A stretch of 64,000 bases of DNA from JADJYF01 sp965278995 (GCA_965278995.1 OZ257136.1:4836001-4900000), one strand, 5' to 3'. Shown: positions 33,930 to 43,205, counted from the first letter of the stretch. Notes: generated from the sequence alone by a model not told the origin. Numbers and translations are program-made.

Positions 33930-34364
33930 ATGAAACCAACGCCATCGCAGCTGATCGAGACCTATCTGCTGGAAGTCGTCGTGAAAGGCCGGCTCGAACT
34001 GATCGAGAATTTGGCGCTACCCGACATGGTCGATGAGGCCAACCAGGCATTCGGCGGTCCGATTGGACGCGACGGACTGGTGGCACACGTAGTTGGTTTC
34101 CGACGCAGCGTCGGCGACCTTTGCGTTACTATCGAACGGATTGTGGCGGGCACCGATGAGGTGATGGCCTGGTGGTCATTTACCGGAACCCACGCGGGTC
34201 GTTGGCTAGGTCGAAGCCCGACCGGCCGTGAGATCTGCGGAACAGCATTCAGCTTCTTCGATCTCGTCGATGGCCGAATCAGGCGCTACCGTGTTTGGTT
34301 CCATGCCATGCTCGACGAGCCAGTCGTGTTCGACTCGTCTCGTCCGGTCGTGCCGGGGCGGTGA
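33930..34364 (+). CDS. SnoaL-like (NTF2 fold) protein
   Basis: A 144-residue protein from ATG 33930 (MKPTPSQLIETYLLEVVVKG). The SnoaL polyketide-cyclase-like pattern is clear: a helix followed by DMVDEANQAFGGPIGRDGLV, then CVTIERIVAGTDEVMAWWSF, TGTHAGRWLGRSPTGREICG and FSFFDLVDGRIRRYRVWFH. These act as small cyclases, isomerases or binding proteins. It is divergent from DUF2130. Substrate unknown. Confidence 0.85.
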   Translation: MKPTPSQLIETYLLEVVVKGRLELIENLALPDMVDEANQAFGGPIGRDGLVAHVVGFRRSVGDLCVTIERIVAGTDEVMAWWSFTGTHAGRWLGRSPTGREICGTAFSFFDLVDGRIRRYRVWFHAMLDEPVVFDSSRPVVPGR

Positions 34365-34405
34365 TTTTGCGGGCTCAACGAAAGATCTCAGGTTCCAAGG
34401 CCCGT

Positions 34406-36364
34406 TCAATAAGTGCGTTGCGCGTCTATCCTGGTTGTCGTCAGAGCGTCCACGGTGAGACCCCCAGTGGTGGCGCCGCTGCGGGTGTTTCGGTTCAATG
34501 TTACCCCCGAAGAATTCAATACGCTCAGACTTTGCCGTGACGGGTTCTGCTCGTTGGTGGAGTGGCAGGTGTTGCCGCGAACATTGACGTCGCGGCTGCT
34601 GGCGATGGTTATGCAGCCCTGCCTGGCGTCACTGATCGTGTTGTCGGTGATCTCCAGATGGCGATTCACTGGTGCAACAGACACGCGGTTGCCGCGCGCG
34701 CCACCGTAGGCACTGATCGCGGCCCAGGGCAGGGGCAGCGAGCTGTCGATCCCGCTGTTGGAGATCGCATTGCGGTTAACGATGACGTTAAAAGCGCCCA
34801 CGCCCTCTTTCCATGACCCGACATCGGTCAGCAGACGCACAGCGTTGGCGCGGAGGTTGCGGAAAGTGTTGCCTTCGACGCGGCCGTTAGGCAGTTGCAC
34901 CAACACGCCATGGCAGTTGCATGCTTCGATGGTATTGCCGGAAACATCGAAACGAGCGCTGATCAGCGCGATATCACGCACCACACTGCGCGGCGTGAGT
35001 GCGGGGATCGCGCGGTCGAGCAACACTTCATAATTCAACCCTCCGAGCGCCCTGGGTTGATCGACCACCTGCGCCAGTCCGAGGTGGTTGCCGTCGTCGT
35101 CGAAAAAAGCCAATTCATCGCCGGACTGAATAAATCGGGAATATTTCGCAAGAACCAGCCTGCGCCCCTGATCCGCCATGGAGACTATCGGGTGCACGGG
35201 GTTGTTCAGGTTGATCCCGTCGTCGCCCTGGCCCGCAATGTGGTTACCGTGAATGAGGATATCGCCGCCGCCGAGCTGTACGTGGATCGCGTCATATTCA
35301 GTGCTGACGGGGTTTGATCCATTGGGTTGGGGGATGATGTTCGAATTGACGATGGCCAGTCCGCGTTTGAGTCCGTAGGCGAAGATGCCCATGCCCGGCG
35401 CCGAGTGAATGGTGACGCTGTCGAGTACGATATCCTCGGCTTGCTGCGGACCTGGAGTATCGTCAATTCGAACGGCGGCCCCGCCGTACCAGTGGTGAAA
35501 CACCACGTAATTCTTGCCTGCCCGGATATGCTTGAACGCGGCCGAGGTATAGATCTGCTGGCCAGCATAGGTCGCCGGCGTGGCCGAGCCGGGTGGCATG
35601 ATCGCGCGCACGCCGTCTTGTACCCATAAACGGCTCCCGACATCGTATTCGGATACATAGTACACCGCGTCCTTGGCCGTCACCGGGTATTTGGCATCGA
35701 TCATCAGCACGTTTTGTCCACGGCGATTGATGATGCTGCCAATCGACGAAGTGCGCATCGCGTAGTCGAGGGTCAGACCCGAAATGCGCAAGCGCTGCGA
35801 GTGAGTGATGTAGATGCCGGGCTGGTCTTGCGTGAACAACAGGGTGGCGCCATCGCCTTCGATGCTGAGATCGGACAGGTCCTTCAGCATCAAATGCCCT
35901 GGCGCATCGGCGCCGAGGCTCTTGAAGGTGTAAATCCCAGCGGGGATGATGAGCCGCCCGGCACCGGTTGCCCGCACGCGGGTCAGCGCCGCTTCAAAAT
36001 AGAGCCGCGCGTCTTGGCCAACCGGTACGCTCGGCAGGCGTTCGACCGGGGCGTCCGCGCGCGGACGCGGGACCTTCACAACCAGTTCAATTAGTCGGCC
36101 ATCTGGCGCAGTCCATTGTCGGGCGTAGTCACCGGCTTCCGCTTGCACCGGACTGGCGATTTGAGCGCTCGCAAGCGCCGCCCACTGGTGGAAATTTTTA
36201 TCCGCGTCTTCGCGTGATAGTGACGGAACTTCAATCGCTTCTTGCGACGACTCGAATTGCGCGAACCCGCTGCTGATCAGGGTGAAGTTCGCAATCATCA
36301 ACGCACTCAGCAAGCGCCCTGATACAACCGCAATGCACTGACGACGCGAGAGCAATCTCCGCAC
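34406..36364 (-). CDS. secreted right-handed parallel beta-helix protein
   Basis: About 652 residues from GTG 36364, with GAAGGAAG upstream and 10 bases after the acetyltransferase stop. A signal peptide lies at about 15-35 (LLSALMIANFTLISSGFA). Residues of about 120-640 are parallel beta-helix coils of the pectate-lyase/NosD type: LMLKDLSDLSIEGDGATLLF, LDSVTIHSAPGMGIFAYG, ILIHGNHIAGQGDDGINLNN, FDVSGNTIEACNCHGVLVQL and LEITDNTISDARQGCITIAS. Such proteins bind or cleave polysaccharides. The tight coupling to a serine-acetyltransferase-like gene suggests work on a surface glycan, which is inference. Confidence 0.82.
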   Translation of the reverse strand: MRRLLSRRQCIAVVSGRLLSALMIANFTLISSGFAQFESSQEAIEVPSLSREDADKNFHQWAALASAQIASPVQAEAGDYARQWTAPDGRLIELVVKVPRPRADAPVERLPSVPVGQDARLYFEAALTRVRATGAGRLIIPAGIYTFKSLGADAPGHLMLKDLSDLSIEGDGATLLFTQDQPGIYITHSQRLRISGLTLDYAMRTSSIGSIINRRGQNVLMIDAKYPVTAKDAVYYVSEYDVGSRLWVQDGVRAIMPPGSATPATYAGQQIYTSAAFKHIRAGKNYVVFHHWYGGAAVRIDDTPGPQQAEDIVLDSVTIHSAPGMGIFAYGLKRGLAIVNSNIIPQPNGSNPVSTEYDAIHVQLGGGDILIHGNHIAGQGDDGINLNNPVHPIVSMADQGRRLVLAKYSRFIQSGDELAFFDDDGNHLGLAQVVDQPRALGGLNYEVLLDRAIPALTPRSVVRDIALISARFDVSGNTIEACNCHGVLVQLPNGRVEGNTFRNLRANAVRLLTDVGSWKEGVGAFNVIVNRNAISNSGIDSSLPLPWAAISAYGGARGNRVSVAPVNRHLEITDNTISDARQGCITIASSRDVNVRGNTCHSTNEQNPSRQSLSVLNSSGVTLNRNTRSGATTGGLTVDALTTTRIDAQRTY

Positions 36365-36374
36365 CAATCTTCCT

Positions 36375-36971
36375 TCACGACGCCAGAAGTTCAGGGGGAG
36401 GCGGCTGCGCGGCGCCCTCTGCCAGCACCTCTTCCGGCGTGCGGATGCGCAACACGCGAGCCGGATTGCCCGCAACCACTGCATAGGGTGGAACGTCCTT
36501 GGTCACGATAGCCCCCGCGGCGATGAGTGCGTGGTGACCCACCACGAGGCCGCCGATGACGATCGCGCCCGGACAGATCATCACGTCATCGTGTATGTCG
36601 GGATAGCGGTCGTCGCTGAGACCGCGGGCGATGGAAACGCTGTGATACACCGTGACCCGATTACCCAGCTTCGCGGTCTCGCCGATACCGATGGCAGTCG
36701 GGTGGGGCAAGCACAAAGAGTGGCCCACGCGCGCGGTGAGATGCAGATAAGAGCCGCACTGAAATACGTTGAAGCGCCACACCAGCTTTGCCAGGCGCGG
36801 CCAGCCGTGGGCATTGAGGTGCCCGGCTACGCGGAACAACAGGACCGCCAGAAAACCGGGTTCGAACAGCGCAGCCGAGAGGGCGGCGCGCAGACCGCGA
36901 CGGCCGGTGGCGGCCAGCAGATCGCTGGCGATCAGGCTCCGCAGTGTCGGTGCATTGGCAGGATCGCTCAT
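36375..36971 (-). CDS. serine O-acetyltransferase-like hexapeptide-repeat transferase
   Basis: 198 residues from ATG 36971 (MSDPANAPTLRSLIAS). The N-terminal helices match the CysE family only in part; residues of about 95-185 are left-handed beta-helix hexapeptide repeats: GIGETAKLGNRVTVYHSVSI, MICPGAIVIGGLVVGHHALI and AAGAIVTKDVPPYAVVAGNP. The YHSVSI histidine would be the acetyl-transfer base. It may be a true cysteine-biosynthesis SAT or a sugar O-acetyltransferase; pairing with the secreted beta-helix gene favours glycan modification. Confidence 0.8.
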   Translation of the reverse strand: MSDPANAPTLRSLIASDLLAATGRRGLRAALSAALFEPGFLAVLLFRVAGHLNAHGWPRLAKLVWRFNVFQCGSYLHLTARVGHSLCLPHPTAIGIGETAKLGNRVTVYHSVSIARGLSDDRYPDIHDDVMICPGAIVIGGLVVGHHALIAAGAIVTKDVPPYAVVAGNPARVLRIRTPEEVLAEGAAQPPPPELLAS

Positions 36972-37202
36972 CGGAAGTCCTCGTTCATGTGCTGCAGTAC
37001 TCACTTGCACCGACATTGTGCGTGTTGCCGGTGAACGGCGGGGTTCGGCGCTCCATACCCTACCGGAGCACGTCACGTGCCAAGCAGGGTTCGGGGCGCA
37101 GGTGTCGGTCAGTGGCGCATGTCGATTTTCCAAGCACGTGGATGCGCGACAAGCTGCGGCTTATGCTTGGGAACCCGACATCCCAGCGACAGGAGGTCCC
37201 AC

Positions 37203-37652
37203 GTGGCCAAGAAGACGGCAATCAATCCAGCCAATGTGTGGAAGCCGGAAGACTACTTCAACTTGTACCTGCAGCCCGGCCTGCCGGCGACACCGCCCGA
37301 ACACGCCGGGTGGGCACAAGGTGCGCGGAAGGGAAACTTCGTATTCATATCCGGGCAGACGCCGACCCTTGCGGATGGCACCACCGTCGCCAAGGACATG
37401 CATGCCCAATTGCGCCAAGCCTTACTTAATTTTCGCCATGTCGTCGAAGCCGAGGGCGGAACGCTCGAGGACGTCGTGCAGATCCGCTACTACTTCCACG
37501 CCGGTTACATGGAGGAGGGGCTCGCCGCGCTGCGCGACATCGGCGCTGAATTCTGGAGTTATCCGTTTCCATCGACGACCTGCGTCGAAGTCGTGCGCGT
37601 GGCGTGGGCAGACCATCTACTGGAAATCGAAGGGATGGCAATACTCGACTGA
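37203..37652 (+). CDS. RidA/YjgF (Rid) family protein
   Basis: 149 residues from GTG 37203, with AGGAGG at the correct distance. The Rid fold is evident: GNFVFISGQTPTLADGTTVA, MHAQLRQALLNFRHVVEAEG, TLEDVVQIRYYFHAGYMEEG and FPSTTCVEVVRVAWADHLLE. The RVA-W stretch holds the arginine that binds the substrate carboxylate in active imine deaminases, although here it is followed by W, not the canonical L or R neighbours. It hydrolyses reactive enamines or imines or relates to a catabolic pathway; the class II aldolase gene lies convergent downstream. Confidence 0.85.
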   Translation: MAKKTAINPANVWKPEDYFNLYLQPGLPATPPEHAGWAQGARKGNFVFISGQTPTLADGTTVAKDMHAQLRQALLNFRHVVEAEGGTLEDVVQIRYYFHAGYMEEGLAALRDIGAEFWSYPFPSTTCVEVVRVAWADHLLEIEGMAILD

Positions 37653-37721
37653 CCGGCTGTGAGACGGTCATTTGCGATATTGACGCCTAACCCACAAGCA
37701 GTAGGTCGCCGGACAGCAACA

Positions 37722-38501
37722 CTAATTGCGATAGCTCATATCCTTGCGATCGATCATGCGCAGCAGCGCCGGCCATGCCAATCGATCGAGCTTGCCCTTC
37801 ACCATCAGGGACTGGCCTTGCTGGCGGGTGGTTGCCAATGCCGCCTCTGACGGTTGATAGAGCGCGCCGCCCGCCATTGCTCGAACCTGCATGCTGCAGG
37901 CGCGTTCGAGGTTATAGAGCCACAGGAAGCAATCCGACACCGTGTTCCCAACCGCGAGCGTGCCGTGATTGCGCAGGATCATGAGGTTTTTGTTACCGAG
38001 ATCCTTGACCAATCGCTCACGTTCGCTCAAGTCCAAGGCCACGCCTTCGTACTCGTGATAGGCAATGTGGTCATGGATCACCATCGCGGTTTGCGTGACG
38101 GGTAACAGGCCGCTGGCCATCGTCGCGACTGCGACACCGTCATCGGTATGCAGATGCATGACGGCCTGCGCGTTTTCGCGTGCCATGTGCACGGCGCTGT
38201 GAATGCAGAAGCCGGCGGGATTCACTTCGTAGTCGCTGGGCATGACGATGTTGCCGTCGAGATCGACCTTCACCAGGTTGGAGGCGGTGATCTCGTCGAA
38301 CATCAAGCCGTACGGATTGATTAGAAAATGATGTTCGGGCCCTGGGACTCGTGCAGACAGATGGGTGAAAATCATGTCGGTCCAGCCGTAGTGCTCGACC
38401 AGGCGATAGGCGGCCGCCAGGTCGACCCGTACCTGCCATTCCTCAGCGTTGACGCGGCTGCGCACATCCTGGTCGTTCATTGCGTGTAGGGCTTGAGCCA
38501 T
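37722..38501 (-). CDS. class II aldolase/adducin family protein
   Basis: 259 residues from ATG 38501 with AAGGGG upstream. The zinc-dependent aldolase fold is clear: AAYRLVEHYGWTDMIFTHLS, FLINPYGLMFDEITASNLVK, HSAVHMARENAQAVMHLHTD with the HxH metal site, and ILRNHGTLAVGNTVSDCF with the third histidine. It cleaves or epimerises a hydroxy-acid or sugar-acid type substrate. It follows an MFS carrier gene by 16 bases, so the two likely form a transport-catabolism operon. A decayed paralog lies at 23730-23845. Confidence 0.88.
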   Translation of the reverse strand: MAQALHAMNDQDVRSRVNAEEWQVRVDLAAAYRLVEHYGWTDMIFTHLSARVPGPEHHFLINPYGLMFDEITASNLVKVDLDGNIVMPSDYEVNPAGFCIHSAVHMARENAQAVMHLHTDDGVAVATMASGLLPVTQTAMVIHDHIAYHEYEGVALDLSERERLVKDLGNKNLMILRNHGTLAVGNTVSDCFLWLYNLERACSMQVRAMAGGALYQPSEAALATTRQQGQSLMVKGKLDRLAWPALLRMIDRKDMSYRN

Positions 38502-38517
38502 GTTGATCCCCCTTGTG

Positions 38518-39828
38518 TTAATGCGCCGCTGCCTGGGCAGCGTTGATTGTTTGCGCGTGTCGCTGTGCCTTTTCCCGTCTGACCTGTTTTTCGTAGCGCG
38601 CTACCGGCCACAACGCGGCCGCACCGAGCAGTGTGCCACAGGCCAGCGCCACAAAGCCCCCGAAGAAGGAGCCGCTGAGGTCGTAAAGATAACCCATGAG
38701 CAGCGGCCCGACGATCCCGCTCAGACCGCCTGCGAGTCCACCGACCATGCCGACGCCGGTCCCGAAAATCTCGGCTGGCACCAGATCGAACAGCAGCACC
38801 ATGATGCCATTCAAGGCAGCCGAATTGAGAAACAGCATGATGCTCATGAGGGCGATGGTCGTATTCACGTCGCGGGTGGTGGTCAGCAGCATGATGGCGG
38901 GGCAGGTGAGCAGCGCCATCACCAGTGCCACCAGCGCACGATTCCCGAAACGGTCGCCGATGCTGCCCGCCGACCACATGCCGGCAAAGGCTGCGAGATA
39001 GGGAATGGTCAGATAGATGCCGCTCGACAGCACCGTATACCCGCGCTCCTTGACCAGATATCCAGGCAACCAGCTCATATTGGTGAAGTACACGCCAATC
39101 ACGAAAAACGAGGCGACACATAGCCAGACGAAGGACGGTATTCGAAATAGTGTCGGCAGACGCTGACCCAAGCTCAGCTGCGAATCGGTGGATTCAAGGC
39201 TGAGCCTGTCGCGCGCGAGAACGGCGCGAAAGTCGTCACCTTCTTCAACTGAAACGCGCGGATGCTGCCACGGATGATCGCGGATCACGTGCCAGAACAA
39301 TGCAACCAGACCGAGCGTGAGCAGGGCCGAGATGCCGAACATCACCCGCCAATCCCACCACTTGATGAGCGCGCCGACCAGGGGCATGCCGAGTGCGATG
39401 CCGAGATAGACGAAGCCGATAAAGATCCCATAGCCGCGCCCGCGCTCGCTTGGCAGCAGCCAATTGTTCTGCAGTCGATGCATGAGGTTGGCGGTGGCGC
39501 CCTCGGCGAGGCCAAACAGGGCGCGTACGAGACAGAACTGCCAGAGCGTATGGCAGAGCCCGGTGATGGCGGTCAGCGCGGCCCAGGCGACGATCAGAAG
39601 CGTGGTCAGGCCACGCAGTCGGAGCTGTGAACTCACCAGGCCGCCGGAAAAATTTCCTAAGGTGTAGCCCCAGTAATACATGCTCAAGACGAGGCCCATC
39701 TGCGCGCCATCGAATGCGACGTCGTGCATGATGCCGGGCGCAGCGAGGGAAATATTGACGCGATCAAAAGCCAGAAAGAACGAGCCGGCCCAGATTGTAG
39801 CCACTACGTGTAAGCGGGCACCTCGCAT
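38518..39828 (-). CDS. MFS transporter, anion:cation symporter type
   Basis: 436 residues from ATG 39828 (MRGARLHVVATIWAGSFFLA) with GGGAG upstream; the longer frame upstream has no coding character. Twelve transmembrane segments are predictable, with LAFDRVNISLAAPGI in helix 1 and the ACS signature WGYTLGNFSGG, FGLAEGATANLMHRL, and RGYGIFIGFVYLG. Members import organic acids such as tartrate, galactonate, phthalate or 4-hydroxyphenylacetate. It is the first gene of an operon with the class II aldolase and likely imports that enzyme's substrate. Confidence 0.88.
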   Translation of the reverse strand: MRGARLHVVATIWAGSFFLAFDRVNISLAAPGIMHDVAFDGAQMGLVLSMYYWGYTLGNFSGGLVSSQLRLRGLTTLLIVAWAALTAITGLCHTLWQFCLVRALFGLAEGATANLMHRLQNNWLLPSERGRGYGIFIGFVYLGIALGMPLVGALIKWWDWRVMFGISALLTLGLVALFWHVIRDHPWQHPRVSVEEGDDFRAVLARDRLSLESTDSQLSLGQRLPTLFRIPSFVWLCVASFFVIGVYFTNMSWLPGYLVKERGYTVLSSGIYLTIPYLAAFAGMWSAGSIGDRFGNRALVALVMALLTCPAIMLLTTTRDVNTTIALMSIMLFLNSAALNGIMVLLFDLVPAEIFGTGVGMVGGLAGGLSGIVGPLLMGYLYDLSGSFFGGFVALACGTLLGAAALWPVARYEKQVRREKAQRHAQTINAAQAAAH

Positions 39829-40300
39829 GTCGTACTCCCGAGCGGAATTTGACGCCGGGTCAGTCGGCGCCTCGTGGACGATAACCGCCTCGCATGCTGA
39901 AATCGAGCGTAGCGGCAATGCTGCGCTGCTTGAAGCGAGGAGCGAGACGGGTACTGGCACCGGATCAGTCCACCTGACAGTCCCTGTGAGTCGCCTCGGC
40001 TGTGACATCGCGAGAGGTTTGCATTTGTGCCATCCGCTGCCGCCGAGCGAGTTCCTCGAGTGGCGTGATACGCGGCTCACCTCGCAGCCCAAGCGGGCGC
40101 TGGTGTCGGTCTGATCCCGGACCCGGTGCCGAGCAGTAACACTCGGTAACTCAAAATCAGCCTGTAGATGTTGTACGCTGGCGCGCGTTCGCCAGTAAAG
40201 ATCCTATTCGGATGAATTCGGCTATCCAACCAGCCACGTGTCCAGGCGCAGGACGAATGATTACATTGCCCACACCAGGCATCAGAGGAGAATGATTGTC
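39829..40300. other. about 470 bases between divergent genes; regulatory region
   Basis: No convincing gene: a plus-strand frame across 39680-40114 runs antisense into the MFS gene and has no family. The region should hold promoters for the MFS operon (leftward) and the selenoprotein gene (rightward). AGAGGAG at 40284-40290 is the ribosome site of the latter. Confidence 0.4.
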
Positions 40301-41161
40301 ATGACGGCGAATCAGGTCGACGCGTTTCGCTTCACCGGGCGACTCATCAAGAAGCTCATGCTGGAAACCATCGACAAGACCTCGCCGCCAACTTCAATCC
40401 CGTGGAGCCCGATGGTCCGCCCGCTCAATGACTCGCGCGTTGCCTTGCTGACAACAGCGGGAATATCCATGCGCCATGACGCTCCGTTCGACATGGACAG
40501 TGAACGTGCAAGGGGTAATTGGGGAGATCCGAGCTGGCGTAAAATCGAAGCAGATGCGACCAGCGACAGGGTGACGATCAGCCATCTGCACATCGATACA
40601 CGCTATATCGAACGTGATATCAATGTTGCATTGCCGCTGCAACGTCTTGCTGAACTGGCACAGGCCGAGGTGATCGGATCCGCTGCCGCAACCCACTATT
40701 CGATCATGGGGTTCCAGGGTGCGGATAGCAGCGAACTCGAAAATGTCAGTGGCCCGGAGATTGCCAGCGCCATGCGTGCGGATGCGGTCGATCTTGTCGT
40801 TCTGGCTCCCGTCTGACCAGACTGCTGCCGGTCCGTGGGACTGGTTGCACGGAAGATTGAGGAAGCCGGCATTGCGACGGTAACACTGAACATGATCTGG
40901 GAGTTTCAACGAGCGCTCGGTATGCCACGTGTCGCTGCCATCGAACATCCGTTCGGGCGGCCTTATGGCGAAGTCGGCGATGTCGCGACGCAAACGGCGG
41001 TCTTGCGCGCTGCCCTGGACGTTTTTTCAGCGGCGCGACAACCCGGTCACGTCGAGCATCTTGAATTCGTCTGGCACGAAGACCCGAAGAACACGCGGTG
41101 GCATCCTCTACAACCCGCGCCGATCATCGGCTACATGAAGGACCGTGGCCTTCTCGGCTAG
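40301..41161 (+). CDS. GrdB/PrdB-like reductase selenoprotein with in-frame UGA (selenocysteine)
   Basis: 286 residues if UGA 40814-40816 is read as selenocysteine 172. ATG 40301 is about 10 bases after AGAGGAG; ATG 40292 is an alternative. The N-terminal part has RVALLTTAGISMRHDAPFDM, VTISHLHIDTRYIERDINVA and AATHYSIMGFQG, typical of the glycine/sarcosine/betaine/proline reductase B-type family. The UGA falls at LAPV-U-PDCC, and the same frame continues with RSVGLVARKIEEAGIATVTL to the end of the family. The UxxC motif is the redox centre. Reading UGA as stop would leave a protein cut at its active site. It presumably reduces a small amine or proline-like substrate. Sec insertion genes are not in the window. 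Confidence 0.82.
40814..40849 (+). promoter_or_regulatory. SECIS-like hairpin immediately after in-frame UGA
   Basis: From 7 bases after the UGA a hairpin can be drawn: 40827-40834 pairs with 40838-40845 (8 contiguous pairs, two of them G-U) around loop GUG at 40835-40837; below it is a U-U mismatch (40826/40846), then three more pairs (40823-40825 with 40847-40849). A GU in the apical loop and an unpaired U lower in the stem are features recognised by SelB in the E. coli fdhF SECIS. Structure is by hand, energy not computed. Confidence 0.6.
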
Positions 41162-41215
41162 ACGCCGGACATCGCCAGCTGACGCGAGCGTAGCGAAGGG
41201 TGTCTTCATTGAAAT

Positions 41216-41569
41216 CTAACAGCGTGTAACGTGCGCTGAGACGGCAAGCCACGTGCCGTTCTGCCGTGCCCACACGTCGGTGTAACGACCGGAACCCTGC
41301 GCCCCGTCGGCTTTCCGGTAGGTGGTGCGGGCGTGGATAATCGCGACGTCGCCGAATAGTCGTATCTGTACGTCCTTCGCTTCGAGCGCCGTGAGCGTCA
41401 CGGGTCGCGCGGTCAGCTCCAGAAACGCCGCGCGGTCCACCAGCGAACCATCGGGGTTCGAGCAATAGAACTCAGGGGCCAGAATCTCATTGAAGCGATG
41501 GATGTCGCTGTTCTGGACGGCGCTGATGTAATCGCGGTTCAGCGTTTGCAATATCTCTATATCGGTCAT
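41216..41569 (-). CDS. DUF4440 / SnoaL-like NTF2-fold protein
   Basis: 117 residues: MTDIEILQTLNRDYISAVQN, then SDIHRFNEILAPEFYCSNPD, GSLVDRAAFLEL, VQIRLFGDVAIIHARTTYRK and GRYTDVWARQNGTWLAVSAH. This is the DUF4440 variant of the NTF2-like fold, often associated with small-molecule binding or cyclisation. It is convergent with the selenoprotein gene; the ends are 54 bases apart. No function can be named. Confidence 0.85.
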   Translation of the reverse strand: MTDIEILQTLNRDYISAVQNSDIHRFNEILAPEFYCSNPDGSLVDRAAFLELTARPVTLTALEAKDVQIRLFGDVAIIHARTTYRKADGAQGSGRYTDVWARQNGTWLAVSAHVTRC

Positions 41570-41609
41570 CGGCTGTACTCCCTCCAGAATGGATCAGGAA
41601 TGTCGAGAC

Positions 41610-43205
41610 TTATGTATCGCTGCCACCGGCAGTGGTGTCGCGATCCTGGATGAACCACAGTCGAGCGAGCGCAAGGAAGTGCTTCAGCCGGTCGTGCGCC
41701 TGCATTTCGGTGAAGATGTTCCAGTCGCCGCTGTCTTCGTCTGCGCCAGGATTGCGTCGTTCGAGTTCAGCAATCGCTTCGACGGCCGCCGCGCGTTCTT
41801 CGAGTTCCGCGCAGCATGCGGCTCGGTGCAGATAGAACGCCACGAAATCCGGCGTGCGATTCATGCCGCGCGCGAAGCGTATCGCTGCGCCAGGCAGGTC
41901 CCCCAGCAACCAGCGGCACAGTCCGTCGATAAATATGCACATGGCCGGCGTATGTGGATCGAGACGAAGCGCGATCTCGGTATGGCGAAGCGCTTCCTCG
42001 CCTCGGCCGGCGGCCGCCAGTGCGACGGCATACCAGAGCTGAGCATCGAAATCCCCTTCATCGAGTTCAACGGCGTGTCGACCCGCGAGGAGTGCGTCAT
42101 CGACAGCACCGCGCCAGACCTGGGTCCACGCGATCATGGCGTGAGCCAGCGGCAGATCCGGCGCGAGAGAAGCAGCTGTCTGTGCATGCCGCAACGCTGC
42201 GTCAAGCTGCGCTCTATCGTGATGCCAGTTGAAAGCGACAGGTACAGCCAGTGCCCTGCAAAGCCAGGCGTGGCCGAGCGCATAGTCAGGGGCCCGTTCA
42301 ATTGCGCGCGCGAACAGGCGCTGCGCTTCCTCGACGTCGGCACGACGATAAGACCAGAAGCATTCTCGTCCGCGAGATACCAGATCATAGGCTTCCAGAT
42401 CCACCGGACGCTGCGATGTCGTCGACGGAACGAGCTGGATTTCCAGCGCGCCGACGATGCTCTCCACGACTTCGTCCTGCAAGGCGAATACATCTTTCAA
42501 TTCGCGATCGTAGCGACTCGACCACAGCACCTCTTCGCTCGCCGTTGCGATGAGTTGCGCCGAGACACGGATGTGATCGGCTGAATGCCGGACGCTGCCG
42601 GTGAGGACGTAATCAGCGCCTGTTTCGCTGCCGATACGGGTCGCGGTGGCCGCGACATGTTTGTAATGAAACGATGAGTGGCGTGCGATCAGCGTCAGCG
42701 CACGTACACGCGACAGGGCCGCAATCAAGTCCTCGCTGAGACCGTCGGCGAAATAATCCTGCTCGGCCACACCGCTGAGATTCTTGAACGGCTGCACCAG
42801 CAGGCTCGGCCGGGTCGCGACAGGCTGTGGCCCGCCTGATGGGGCGTTGCCGTTGTGATTGACGAAACGCGGCACATAGCTTCCTTTAGGAAGTTCGATA
42901 TGCAAGTGCTCGGCGCTGCCGGCAGTGCCGTAGTACTCGCGCAACTTGCTACGCAGGCGACCTGCTTCAACACGCACGATGGCATCGATGGCGGGGTCGA
43001 AATCGGCGGCGCGATCGAATACGTCGACACCGAGTGTGTAGCCTTTGATGTTCGCTCGATTACCCGCCAGCGTCTGTTCGACGACATAGGTCAGGAACCG
43101 CTGCAGGCGCGGAGCATTCGCAAAATCGGAACTGCTCAACAGCTTCGCAAGGGCCGTGCGCACCTCGCCGTCAGGCGCCTTTCGGTGGTCGGTGAGGTCG
43201 TTCAT
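41610..43205 (-). CDS. TolB/FlgO-like and tetratricopeptide-repeat regulator-like protein
   Basis: 531 residues from ATG 43205 (MNDLTDHRKAPDGEVRTALA). Residues of about 10-110 are a DNA-binding-like N-terminal region of the type preceding such proteins (FLTYVVEQTLAGNRANIKGY, AIVRVEAGRLRSKLREYY). Residues of about 145-270 show the domain often linked to adenylate cyclases (LLVQPFKNLSGVAEQDYFAD, GLSEDLIAALSRVRALTLIA, YVLTGSVRHSADHIRVSAQL). Residues of about 290-520 are TPR-like helices. No cyclase catalytic domain is present. It is divergent from a small exported protein gene at 43362. Confidence 0.75.
   Translation of the reverse strand: MNDLTDHRKAPDGEVRTALAKLLSSSDFANAPRLQRFLTYVVEQTLAGNRANIKGYTLGVDVFDRAADFDPAIDAIVRVEAGRLRSKLREYYGTAGSAEHLHIELPKGSYVPRFVNHNGNAPSGGPQPVATRPSLLVQPFKNLSGVAEQDYFADGLSEDLIAALSRVRALTLIARHSSFHYKHVAATATRIGSETGADYVLTGSVRHSADHIRVSAQLIATASEEVLWSSRYDRELKDVFALQDEVVESIVGALEIQLVPSTTSQRPVDLEAYDLVSRGRECFWSYRRADVEEAQRLFARAIERAPDYALGHAWLCRALAVPVAFNWHHDRAQLDAALRHAQTAASLAPDLPLAHAMIAWTQVWRGAVDDALLAGRHAVELDEGDFDAQLWYAVALAAAGRGEEALRHTEIALRLDPHTPAMCIFIDGLCRWLLGDLPGAAIRFARGMNRTPDFVAFYLHRAACCAELEERAAAVEAIAELERRNPGADEDSGDWNIFTEMQAHDRLKHFLALARLWFIQDRDTTAGGSDT

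Noticed and set aside
37077..37202. Earlier start for the RidA-like gene
   Set aside because: The AGGAGG at 37191-37196 points to GTG 37203, and upstream codons show no Rid similarity.
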